Positions 24,324 through 31,608 of a stretch of 36,434 bases of DNA are shown here, piece after piece. This stretch comes from an uncultured Clostridia bacterium (GTDB lineage: Bacteria; Bacillota; Clostridia; Oscillospirales; Ruminococcaceae). The translations under genes and the position numbers were made by a program. How positions within the stretch are numbered: position 1 is the stretch's first letter; each line of letters starts with the position of its first letter. Under the pieces are notes generated by a model that saw nothing but the letters and a program-made list of their open reading frames with translations, searched no databases and was not told where the DNA came from. The stretch lies in the NCBI GenBank assembly GCA_947588805.1, contig CANPYR010000024.1, positions 1 to 36,434 on the forward strand, given 5' to 3'.

Positions 24324-24677
24324 TCACGACAAAACCGCGTCGTTTGCGGTGAATTCTTCAAGCGAACCCGCTTTTACCTGAATGCAAAGATACTTTACGG
24401 ACGAATCCGCAGCCGCGGAAAGCTGTCTCTTCGCTTCGGGAGCCACCCTTAAAAAGTCGTTCGCATTGAGCTCAACCTTTTCGCCGTCGACGTCCATAAA
24501 CCCTTTCCCTTCAAGAATGATGTAAATTTCCTCATTTTGCTTGTGAGCATGAACGAACGGCACGCCCGCCCCCGCAGGCATATAATTCACGCTGATCTCG
24601 GCTCCGGAAAGCCCTAAAATGTCATGAAGCTCGACTCTTTCGGTTCCGGTCACGTTTGTTTTACTGTAATTTTTCAT
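24324..24677 (-). CDS. single-domain cupin protein
   Basis: The 117-aa protein is a small cupin. Motif 1 is HAHKQNEEIYIILEGKGFMD (43-62), giving metal ligands His43, His45 and Glu50. In motif 2 (NDFLRVAPEAKRQL) the usual His is replaced by Arg, leaving an incomplete metal site. Small cupins bind sugars or metals or act as isomerases or sensors; no specific role can be read. AGGAGGT precedes the ATG. The gene has its own promoter overlapping the end of the Rrf2 gene, with a palindromic operator between promoter and start, so the neighbouring regulator probably controls it. Confidence 0.85.
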   Translation of the reverse strand: MKNYSKTNVTGTERVELHDILGLSGAEISVNYMPAGAGVPFVHAHKQNEEIYIILEGKGFMDVDGEKVELNANDFLRVAPEAKRQLSAAADSSVKYLCIQVKAGSLEEFTANDAVLS

Positions 24678-24695
24678 GATAATACCTCCTAAAAT

Positions 24696-24720
24696 AGTTG
24701 TAATCGAATCGGTTACAACT
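24696..24720. promoter_or_regulatory. 25-bp operator, probable Rrf2 binding site
   Basis: AGTTGTAA (24696-24703) and TTACAACT (24713-24720) are inverted arms. The interior CGA-A-TCG is also symmetric, with one mismatched pair. It lies 2 bp downstream of the cupin promoter's -10 box, where a bound repressor would block transcription. Confidence 0.7.
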
Positions 24721-24722
24721 AT

Positions 24723-24751
24723 ATAATATCACATCCTCGATGTAATGTCAA
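24723..24751 (-). promoter_or_regulatory. promoter of the cupin gene
   Basis: On the minus strand TTGACA (24746-24751), a 17-nt spacer and TATTAT (24723-24728). The -35 overlaps the stop codon of the Rrf2 gene. Confidence 0.8.
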
Positions 24752-25194
24752 GAGTTACAGCATAATTTTAAAATGAGTAGGTCCAGATTTTTTATCAGTT
24801 CCGCAAAAGTCGTTTTTTTAAGCTCGTTTTCCATCGCCGCCTGCGCCGTTTCAAGATAAGGATCAAGCACTGAATGGATATTTTTACCTACCGGGCAGTT
24901 GGGATTCGGTTCATCATGAAAATTAAACATATTATCCTCCCGACAGCCCGCTGCGGCGTAAACATCGTAAAGAGTGACGTTTTCTGCATTCATTAGCGGC
25001 ATGGCGCCGCCGCTTCCTGCCTTTACACCGATAATTCCTGCCGCCTTAAGACTTAAAAGCGCGCGACGGATAACGACCGGGTTCACGTTTACGCTTGAAG
25101 CTATGAAATCCGACGTCATTTTATATTCCGAACCAAGAACATAAATCGCAAGAAGCGCATGAACCGCAACGGCAAATCTTGATGAAATCTTCAT
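24748..25194 (-). CDS. Rrf2 family transcriptional regulator
   Basis: The 148-aa protein starts MKISSRFAVAVHALLAIYVL, the classic Rrf2 opening. A winged helix-turn-helix follows (SDFIASSVNVNPVVIRRALL, ~28-47, then a GVKAGSGGAMPL wing). Cys residues occur at AAGCRED, PNPNCPVG and the C-terminal CC. Some Rrf2 proteins use Cys for Fe-S sensing, but the spacing here does not allow assignment. The start is ATG 25194, 6 nt after GAGGTG; an in-frame GTG three codons upstream lies inside that ribosome site. It has its own consensus promoter and is followed by the cupin gene, its likely target. Confidence 0.9.
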   Translation of the reverse strand: MKISSRFAVAVHALLAIYVLGSEYKMTSDFIASSVNVNPVVIRRALLSLKAAGIIGVKAGSGGAMPLMNAENVTLYDVYAAAGCREDNMFNFHDEPNPNCPVGKNIHSVLDPYLETAQAAMENELKKTTFAELIKNLDLLILKLCCNS

Positions 25195-25212
25195 ATGATA
25201 CACCTCATTAAC

Positions 25213-25241
25213 ATTATATACTTTTTTCGGAGGGTTGTCAA
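25213..25241 (-). promoter_or_regulatory. consensus promoter of the Rrf2 gene
   Basis: TTGACA (25236-25241), a 17-nt spacer and TATAAT (25213-25218) on the minus strand. Confidence 0.9.
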
Positions 25242-25255
25242 TCTTAAAATGTATC

Positions 25256-25335
25256 CGGAGGCGTCCGAGACGGCAGCGTTAAGAAGACAGAGACCCGAAA
25301 AGAAGACAGAGGTCAGAAATCAGATTTCAGAATTT
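25256..25335. repeat. purine-rich repeat tract
   Basis: GACGGCAGCGTTAAGAAGAC is followed by AGGTCAGAAATCAGATTTCA. The left part resembles the GCGGCCACATCAAGAATACA junction of the 125-bp repeat and a similar junction near 20753. Confidence 0.65.
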
Positions 25336-25430
25336 CGCGGCAGCTTTCGGTTTTATTAAATATCATAACCTATTCAAAAAGTTTAGAATTCCCTCACTCG
25401 CTGATTGAGAAATTTTCACTTTATGCGTTA

Positions 25431-25459
25431 TTGAATTGCCGCGATTTTTATGCTATCCT
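25431..25459 (+). promoter_or_regulatory. promoter of the XRE regulator gene
   Basis: TTGAAT (25431-25436), a 17-nt spacer ending in TGC, and TATCCT (25454-25459). Confidence 0.65.
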
Positions 25460-25559
25460 TTAGATGAGCTCAGAAAACCGCGGTTAAAATCCCAAAAAAC
25501 AACCCGCAAATATTAAAAAAACAAACCCATAAATTTTTCAAACTTAAGGAGTGTTAAAT

Positions 25560-26768
25560 ATGAAACTATCAATAGGAGAAAACATAAGAAGACTTCGCCG
25601 CCAGAGAGACATCACTCAGGAGCAGCTTGCGGAACGCTTGGGCGTTACCTATCAGTCCGTGAGTCGCTGGGAGAACGGCAACGCTTACCCCGATATGGAG
25701 CTTTTGCCCGCTATCTCGGATATTTTTTCGGTATCGATCGACGAGCTTTTGGGGATCCCGGAAGCCGAGAAGGAAAAACGTGCTCAGGAGCTCTGCGAAG
25801 AGTATAGCAGGATCCAGAACATGGATTTTCCGAAGGATAAAGAAAACGAGCGCTATGAAAGGCTCGCGGAGATCATAGTCTCTCTTCGCCGCGACTACGC
25901 GGGCTGCGATTCGGTCTGGAAGTTCTGGCTGAACAGCTTTGATTGGCTGCTGATGGATAAGAGACTCTTGCCGGAGGTAAGACTTTTCGCAGAAGCGAGA
26001 CTCGAAAAATGCCCCGAAAACACCGAAGTCATCGACAAGATGGCGATAATCGAGGACGACGATCATATCGAAGCGTTTTTAAAGCGCTATGCCACCGAGT
26101 ACGACGTCAGCAAGGACTCGCTTTTAATGAGACGTTACTTGAAAAGAAACGAGCCCGAAAAGGCCGTCCCTCTTCAGAATCAGAAGCTTTTCGAGATCAT
26201 CGACGACGCGATCAACTCCCGCGCTCTGTATCTTCTTGACCGCAACAACAAAACGTTAGAGGGCTGCTTCGCGGAAAATACCGTACGTCTTGGAATCCTC
26301 CACTCGTTCTGCGAGGAGACTCCGACTCCCGAGCATCCCATAACCTGCGGAAACGGCGTGGATTACTGGGCGGAGACAAGGCTCGAGATCGGAATTCGCC
26401 GCGCGTGCTACCTTGCGGCGATGGGCAAACCCGAGGAAGCCTTCGCTGTTTTGGAGGATGTAATATCGCTGCTTGAAAATGTAATGAAGATCAAAGACCG
26501 AATCGAGCTTAAGACCTCACGCTTCACCCCGACTTTAAAATGGACCGCCGAGGAAAGCTGGTTCAATCCGAACGCCCAGCCCGGCGCGCTTGAGAGAAAC
26601 ATCTTCATAAACAACTCGCAAAACTTCTGCTTCGAAGTTTATCCGTCCTCGTATCTCCAAATGCTCACCGCCGATCAAGGCTGGGAGTGGTTCGACGCTA
26701 TCAGGGAGGACGAGAGGTATAAGGCAATAGTAGATCGCGTAAGAAAGCTGGTCCTGACGAAGGAGTGA
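25560..26768 (+). CDS. XRE family transcriptional regulator with long C-terminal region
   Basis: The 402-aa protein opens with a Cro/C1-type HTH (~4-62: IGENIRRLRRQRDITQEQLA, VTYQSVSRWENGNAYPDMEL, SIDELLG). The remaining ~330 residues are helix-rich and may form TPR-like repeats (ARLEKCPENTEVIDKM, RRACYLAAMGKPEEAFAVLE), a layout common in clostridial XRE regulators that sense small molecules or peptides. The target is unknown. The start is ATG 25560, 8 nt after AAGGAG; an upstream in-frame GTG at 25551 overlaps the ribosome site. The gene stands alone. Confidence 0.88.
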   Translation: MKLSIGENIRRLRRQRDITQEQLAERLGVTYQSVSRWENGNAYPDMELLPAISDIFSVSIDELLGIPEAEKEKRAQELCEEYSRIQNMDFPKDKENERYERLAEIIVSLRRDYAGCDSVWKFWLNSFDWLLMDKRLLPEVRLFAEARLEKCPENTEVIDKMAIIEDDDHIEAFLKRYATEYDVSKDSLLMRRYLKRNEPEKAVPLQNQKLFEIIDDAINSRALYLLDRNNKTLEGCFAENTVRLGILHSFCEETPTPEHPITCGNGVDYWAETRLEIGIRRACYLAAMGKPEEAFAVLEDVISLLENVMKIKDRIELKTSRFTPTLKWTAEESWFNPNAQPGALERNIFINNSQNFCFEVYPSSYLQMLTADQGWEWFDAIREDERYKAIVDRVRKLVLTKE

Positions 26769-26794
26769 GAGACGGGTTGGGGGGATATAGATTA

Positions 26795-26821
26795 GATAAT
26801 CAGAAGTCAGAACACGAACAG
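26795..26821. repeat. short TCAGAAGTCAGA tract
   Basis: AATCAGAAGTCAGAACACGA lies between the XRE and sigma factor genes, a minimal copy of the dispersed tract. Confidence 0.6.
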
Positions 26822-26835
26822 CGCCAACTTGTCGC

Positions 26836-26864
26836 TTGCATTCTCGCCGTCAAAAGTATAAAAT
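26836..26864 (+). promoter_or_regulatory. promoter of the sigma factor gene
   Basis: TTGCAT (26836-26841), a 17-nt spacer and TAAAAT (26859-26864). Confidence 0.6.
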
Positions 26865-26950
26865 AAAATCATACTACCTCAAAAATTTCATTCCCCTTTG
26901 CAACCTTTCGCGCCTTTTTCCGACTATATTACCGAAAGGAGACGAAGACC

Positions 26951-28546
26951 ATGCCGAACGACGACCTCATCCGGGATTATACACTCAACTTCATGGGGAA
27001 AGTCTACTACTTCTGCCTTAAAAGAACCGGCAGCCCTTCCTTAGCTGAAGAGCTTGCTCAGGATATCTCCCTGAGGATCATCTCTTCGCTCTCAAACTGC
27101 GCTCGGCCTGAAAACTTCCCGGCTTATGTGTGGCGAACGGCGCGCAATTGCCACGCGGACTTCGCGGAAAAACGCCGAAGGACTCGGGAACGCTTCGGCG
27201 CGGACGTTTATGAGATCGAATTTGAGGACGATACTCCCGGTCCCGAAGAACAGCTTATCCGCTCGGAACAGCTGAAACTTCTTCGACGCGAGCTCGCTTT
27301 TATCTCGGAGGATTACCGTAAGATCGTAGTCGCGTTTTATATCGAGGACCGCTCGGTAAAGGATATCTCCGCGTCTTTGAATCTCCCGGAAAATACGGTA
27401 AAGTCAAAGCTTTACCGGGCACGAAAATTTCTGAAAGAGGGTATTGATATGGCAAGAGAATTCGGACCTAAGAGCTATAAACCGGAAAATATTTCTTTTG
27501 TGGCAAACGGAAACCAGCCTTCCGGGCTGCCGTGGAAGGCGGTGGAGACTATGTTTGCGAAAAACGTCCTTTTGGAAGCGTCGAACAACCCTTCCACCGT
27601 TGAGGAGCTGGCCGTAGCGCTCGGGATAGCCGTCCCGTATATGCAAGAGCAGGTGGACGCGCTCGTCAGCGCCACGCTTTTAAGGGCCTTGGACGGGAAA
27701 AAATATGTGACTGACTTCCCGATAGTATCGGCCGGAAAGCGCGTCGAAACAGTTGAGATCGTCAAAAGCTCCGCTCCGAAGGCTGCGGAGTATGCAGATG
27801 AGATCGCGGAGGATATTGTTAAGAAAATTAAGGACATGGGCCTTGCGGGCAGCCTTGACGCGGGAGGGTTGAAGTGGCTCGGGGTGTTCAGGGCGCTTCA
27901 TATGATGGAGTTTTGTACGGAAAGCCCGGCGAGCGGGGGCTCCAAGCCTAAAGCCCGCGCAAACGGCGAAACATGGGAGTTTTACGGCTTCGAGGAGGGG
28001 GCCGACAACCCCGACCATAACTTCGTGAGCTGCAACGGCGTCGGCTGCGACGGCGGGCAAATAACCCTGTTTTTCTTTCATAAATACAACCTCGGCGGCG
28101 ATTTTGAGATCAAAATGACCGACGCGAAAAGAGCCGTATGGGTGATGAAAACGGTCCGAGAAGGCAAAAAGTACAGGGACCTTACCGATCACGAAAAGAC
28201 GGTAATCGACAGCTTCCCCGCCCTTGTGCGCGTCGAGCCGGACGGAAGGCTTGTCTCAAACGTCCTTCTCCTTTCGACCAAGGAGGACGAGGAGATCGAA
28301 AAGCTGATCAAAAATCACCCAAGCTTCAAGCCGCTCTGCAAAATACACTGCGAAAATGCGGAGAAGATACTCCAGCTTCTGCGCTCCGAGAACAGCGAGA
28401 CGGTCAGGAAGGATCTTCCGGGTGTAGTGGGCACCATGAACCATATCCGCGGGTTTGTAGCCGACGAGGAGCTGGCTAAAGGAAGGCTGACGCTGCCCGA
28501 AAACCCGGCTAAGAGCTTGGCGACGGCTTATGCGGTGCTGAGATAA
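26951..28546 (+). CDS. ECF-type RNA polymerase sigma factor with ~360-residue C-terminal extension
   Basis: The 531-aa protein begins with sigma region 2 (~5-75: AEELAQDISLRIISSLSNCA, FPAYVWRTARNCHADF) and sigma region 4 (~118-168: FISEDYRKIVVAFYIEDRSV, LNLPENTVKSKLYRARKFLK). ECF factors normally end near 180-200 residues. Here another ~360 follow: a winged-helix-like segment (~210-255: STVEELAVALGIAVPYMQEQ) and a large domain with clustered Cys, Trp and Phe (CNGVGCDGGQITLFFFHKYN). No transmembrane segment or neighbouring anti-sigma gene is seen, so the extension may act as the internal sensor. An AGGAG-like site (AAAGGAGA) precedes ATG 26951. Which genes it controls is unknown. Confidence 0.85.
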   Translation: MPNDDLIRDYTLNFMGKVYYFCLKRTGSPSLAEELAQDISLRIISSLSNCARPENFPAYVWRTARNCHADFAEKRRRTRERFGADVYEIEFEDDTPGPEEQLIRSEQLKLLRRELAFISEDYRKIVVAFYIEDRSVKDISASLNLPENTVKSKLYRARKFLKEGIDMAREFGPKSYKPENISFVANGNQPSGLPWKAVETMFAKNVLLEASNNPSTVEELAVALGIAVPYMQEQVDALVSATLLRALDGKKYVTDFPIVSAGKRVETVEIVKSSAPKAAEYADEIAEDIVKKIKDMGLAGSLDAGGLKWLGVFRALHMMEFCTESPASGGSKPKARANGETWEFYGFEEGADNPDHNFVSCNGVGCDGGQITLFFFHKYNLGGDFEIKMTDAKRAVWVMKTVREGKKYRDLTDHEKTVIDSFPALVRVEPDGRLVSNVLLLSTKEDEEIEKLIKNHPSFKPLCKIHCENAEKILQLLRSENSETVRKDLPGVVGTMNHIRGFVADEELAKGRLTLPENPAKSLATAYAVLR

Positions 28547-28665
28547 AATCCCGAACGCACGGATTGAGATTTTGATATTCCCGAAAATTCTTTTCATAAG
28601 GTTTTTACCGCGTCCCGCCACGATCAAAAAGGTCGTGGCAGGGGCGTATGGGGGAGAATATAAAA

Positions 28666-28702
28666 AAGAAAAACGCAGTCAAGAGATGGCTGCGTTTTTC
28701 TT
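28666..28702. terminator. bidirectional terminator between convergent genes
   Basis: AAGAAAAACGCAG (28666-28678) pairs perfectly with CTGCGTTTTTCTT (28690-28702). It can end the sigma factor transcript and the converging GH43 transcript. A separate stem, GCCACGA/TCGTGGC (28617-28639), lies just upstream. Confidence 0.88.
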
Positions 28703-28732
28703 ATTATAATATTTGACTATTTACCTATTTAC

Positions 28733-30223
28733 CTATTTACTCTCTTCTTCCTTTTCCTTTTTCTTGGTGTGGAGAGCTATTATCGCCGCGGCGGCGCAGA
28801 ACATACATACTCCGGCAAGAATCGACGATACGAGCGGAAGGCTCACTCCGCTGTAGCCGTGCTGGTCGGCGGCGGTTGTGCTGAACTGCCAGTTGTCAAA
28901 CATCAGATACTTTGCGTTTTCAAACACGAAGTAGATGTCATGCACCCCAGATACCCCGGAAACATCGCATCCTATGGCTTCCTTTTTACCTTTGGTATCA
29001 AGAGACATCTTCCCTATTTTCTCTCCGTCTACCCCGTCGAGCCTTATCTCCATATTCCCGCCCGAAGCGGAGATATCCGCTGAAAAGCTTCTCGCTCCGG
29101 TTCCGAAGTCCGCTCCGCTGACCTTTATGTATCCCCCGCCCTCGCGGCTCGTTATCAGAACGCCCTCCTTAGTCGTTACGGAAAGCATCCCTTCTGAGTA
29201 AGACATGGTCTCGGCTTCCTGCGGAGTCAGAGGATCGAGAGTTTCAAGCTGAGTCACTCCCGCGTCGCTGTGACGTATCAGCGGTATCGTGCCGTTGTCG
29301 TTATATTCAAATTCCGCGATGGCAGTGGAGCGCTTATTCCAGCCGCCGTGCGGCAGCAAAACGCCGTGATAGAAGAAATAGCTGTGACCTTTATAGTCTA
29401 TGACTCCGGGGTGGATAGTAGTTGAATTTCCCGGCTCCATTATCACTCCGCGATAATCCCAAGGTCCCTCGGGGCTTTCGGCGGTGGAGTACGATATCCC
29501 CTCCGGGACTCCGCTTGAAGCGTATATCAGATAATACAGTCCGTCTCTTTTGCAGAGCCAAGGACCCTCGGTATAGCTTGACGGAGCGTCGGATTCAAAC
29601 GGCTTGAAGCCGAAAGCTTCCTTTGTCATATCCTGCTGACGGATTTCGCCGTCTATAGATATCATATCGTCGTTAAGCTTGCAGTAATAAGCGTTAGGAT
29701 TTCCGAAGTATAACCATGCCTGACCGTCGTCGTCTATCATAACGGTAGGGTCGATATAGAGCCAGTTCGGGCCTGCCAAAGGACCGCCGATAGCGTCTTT
29801 AAAGGGTCCGGTAGGGCTGTCCGAAACCGCAACGCCGATATTTCTGCCGCCGCCGTTTGTCACCGTGACATAAAGATAGAATTTCCCGTCTTTTTCCACG
29901 CACTGGCAAGCCCACGCGCTTCCGGGGTCCGCCCACTCGAAGTCCTCGGGCTTCATTATCTGACCGTAGTCGGTCCAGTTCACCATATCGGTAGTGGAAT
30001 AGCACCGCCAGGCGGTCATGTTATAAAATCCGTTATCCTCTTCGGAGTCCTCGCCGGTATAGAGATAGAGCTTCCCGCCGTACACCATCGGCGCGGGGTC
30101 GGGAGTAAAAGCGGTCTGGACGGGAGGGTTTTCGGCGTTAAGCCTAAGCGGCGTAAGACCGCAGAAGCCGAACGCGATGGCAAGCGCCGCAAGCGCGGCA
30201 ATCAGTTTTTTCAGGTTTTTCAT
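28733..30223 (-). CDS. GH43 family glycoside hydrolase, secreted and membrane-anchored
   Basis: The 496-aa precursor has an N-terminal signal peptide (~1-30, LIAALAALAIAFGFCG) and a GH43 propeller (~38-325). Candidate catalytic residues are Asp42 (TPDPAPMVYGGKLYLYTGED), Asp158 (IDPTVMIDDDG) and Glu219 (YTEGPWLCKRDGLYYLIY). A beta-sandwich carbohydrate-binding module of CBM6 type follows (~345-450). A C-terminal transmembrane helix (~462-484) with a Lys/Glu tail holds it at the cell surface. Related enzymes release arabinose or xylose from hemicellulose; specificity is not readable. GGAG precedes the ATG, and a perfect promoter lies upstream. Unlike the GH43 at 20926, it is anchored by its C-terminus and not by a lipid. 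Confidence 0.9.
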   Translation of the reverse strand: MKNLKKLIAALAALAIAFGFCGLTPLRLNAENPPVQTAFTPDPAPMVYGGKLYLYTGEDSEEDNGFYNMTAWRCYSTTDMVNWTDYGQIMKPEDFEWADPGSAWACQCVEKDGKFYLYVTVTNGGGRNIGVAVSDSPTGPFKDAIGGPLAGPNWLYIDPTVMIDDDGQAWLYFGNPNAYYCKLNDDMISIDGEIRQQDMTKEAFGFKPFESDAPSSYTEGPWLCKRDGLYYLIYASSGVPEGISYSTAESPEGPWDYRGVIMEPGNSTTIHPGVIDYKGHSYFFYHGVLLPHGGWNKRSTAIAEFEYNDNGTIPLIRHSDAGVTQLETLDPLTPQEAETMSYSEGMLSVTTKEGVLITSREGGGYIKVSGADFGTGARSFSADISASGGNMEIRLDGVDGEKIGKMSLDTKGKKEAIGCDVSGVSGVHDIYFVFENAKYLMFDNWQFSTTAADQHGYSGVSLPLVSSILAGVCMFCAAAAIIALHTKKKEKEEESK

Positions 30224-30296
30224 AATAACGCTCCGTTTAAGTAAATGGTCTCAGCGGCGGCGAAAAAATTTTTTCATTTTCGTCCCGATTTCTTAA

Positions 30297-30325
30297 AGTA
30301 TACTACATAATATTTGAAATGTCAA
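30297..30325 (-). promoter_or_regulatory. promoter of the anchored GH43 gene
   Basis: TTGACA (30320-30325), a 17-nt spacer and TATACT (30297-30302) on the minus strand. A GAAAAAATTTTTTC palindrome (30262-30275) lies in the leader. Confidence 0.85.
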
Positions 30326-30334
30326 TACGCTATT

Positions 30335-30500
30335 GGAAGACAGAAATCCGTTTAGAAGACAGAATGCAGAAGTCAGAAATCAGATGTTGTAACTATAGGT
30401 TTCGGAGCTTTTAGAGAGTTAGAGAGTTAGATAGTTAGAAATTAGAAGATAGAAGTGGTATAGCGGCGAGCGTCAGCGCGAAATGATATTCAGGAGCAGG
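30335..30500. repeat. composite repeat, left modules (inverted relative of 4783-5045)
   Basis: Purine-rich tracts (GCAGAAGTCAGAAATCAGA) are followed by the 44-nt block 30381-30424, the exact reverse complement of 4974-5017, then AGAAATTAGAAGATAGAAG and a degenerate version of the AGCGAAATGA motif. Confidence 0.8.
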
Positions 30501-30534
30501 AAGCTGTTTATTTAGATAGCGCGGCTTTATTTCT

Positions 30535-30816
30535 GCACAGCGGTAAATTCATTGGCGGAAGCCGGCGGTTATATTTTGCAGGCTCTTTTTGTTATCCGTA
30601 ACCTTGTCAGAACCGCAAGATCTAAATTCGTACTGCTCTGCGCTGCACCCTCGGCGCGATATAGCTTCAAGCGCCGCTTTCGCCCCTAACGTCTTTCTGC
30701 ATGTCTTTCCCTTTCTGCTCCCCCACCGGGCGCAGCCCGGCGCGCTAACGCACGCGACTCTCCGTCCTTTGTCCGGCGAGTCCGTCCGGCCATTCGGCCG
30801 GACGCGGGCTGCGCCC
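30535..30816. repeat. long intergenic repeat ending in cloverleaf, copy C
   Basis: It is homologous to 19641-19935. The 3' cloverleaf has a 12-bp outer stem GGGCGCAGCCCG (30728-30739)/CGGGCTGCGCCC (30805-30816). The arms are GCG/CGC (30742-30751), GACTC..CCG/CGG..GAGTC (30756-30782) and CGTCCGGCC/GGCCGGACG (30783-30804). Together with 30335-30500 it fills the gene-free gap 30224-30894. Confidence 0.8.
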
Positions 30817-30843
30817 TCTTAGAAAATATAAATTAAAGCCTCA

Positions 30844-30875
30844 AAAAGCAGACGTCCCCTCAAACGTCTGCTTTT
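30844..30875 (-). terminator. terminator of the ychF operon
   Basis: AAAAGCAGACGT (30844-30855) pairs with ACGTCTGCTTTT (30864-30875), giving a T-run on the minus strand just after the stop at 30895. Confidence 0.88.
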
Positions 30876-30894
30876 AAAAATCCGTAATTCTCCC

Positions 30895-31587
30895 CTAAAA
30901 CTCCGTCTTTGCCAAAATCAGCGAAGCAAAACGGACATAGTGCTCCAAAAGATACGTCCTTTCCGCACTGAGCTCCGCGTGCATTCCCCTCTTATCAAGC
31001 GGCACTCCGAACGTCACCGTCAAAGTCTTCCCTCTTTTTCGTATGCTGTACTCGCTCCCATAACATTCCGAAAATTTGGTAAGTATATCCTTGCCGCTCG
31101 GATCAAAAAGATTCGCGGCCGCATTACCCAAAGACTCGTTCAGCCGCCTGGTGACGGTGATTTTAGCGTATTCGCCCTGCTTTTTCACGGAATATCTGAT
31201 CTTCCCGCCGCCTTTTGAGCATTCCGCTGCGTTCAGTATGACGTTTGAAAAGCAAATCAGAAATCTCCCGATATCGCATTTGCATACCGTTCCCTCATCG
31301 CTTTCCGAGATCTCCGTCTTTATCTTAGCGCGGTCAAGATATCTCCCTGCGGAGCCTAAAAATTCTTTTATTATTCTTAGAATGTCAAAGCTCACGTCTT
31401 CCGGCTTTCTTTCGGCATAGTCAAGAAGTCCCGCAAGATTCACAAAATCCGAAACTATATTCTCATATTCGGCCCTGAGAACTTCTATCCTGCCGTCTGA
31501 CGGATGATCCGCTTTAAGCTCCGCAAATATCGCCGCCGCGTTTTCTATATCCGTAACGCGGTCGTAAAAATCCTTCGAGACTAACAA
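30895..31587 (-). CDS. histidine-kinase-like ATPase fold protein, degenerate
   Basis: The 230-aa protein resembles the core of a sensor kinase. A helical segment (~35-95) matches the dimerization region in position but shows no phospho-accepting His. It is followed by an N-box-like FSNVILNAAECSKGGGKIRY (113-132) with Asn119. Clear G1 and G2 boxes (DxGxG, GxGLG) are not seen, although the tail GKTLTVTFGVPL fits the final strands of the fold. There is no sensor or membrane segment. Catalytic activity is doubtful; an adaptor or Spo0B-like role is possible. The start is TTG at 31587 behind GGGAG. It lies 21 bp downstream of ychF on the same strand, so the two are probably co-transcribed. Confidence 0.65.
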   Translation of the reverse strand: MLVSKDFYDRVTDIENAAAIFAELKADHPSDGRIEVLRAEYENIVSDFVNLAGLLDYAERKPEDVSFDILRIIKEFLGSAGRYLDRAKIKTEISESDEGTVCKCDIGRFLICFSNVILNAAECSKGGGKIRYSVKKQGEYAKITVTRRLNESLGNAAANLFDPSGKDILTKFSECYGSEYSIRKRGKTLTVTFGVPLDKRGMHAELSAERTYLLEHYVRFASLILAKTEF

Positions 31588-31608
31588 AATCGGCTCCCGC
31601 TTAATTCT

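Noticed and set aside
30589-30822. open frame in the gap 30589-30822
   Set aside because: It lies within repeat copy C and its cloverleaf; product is low-complexity.
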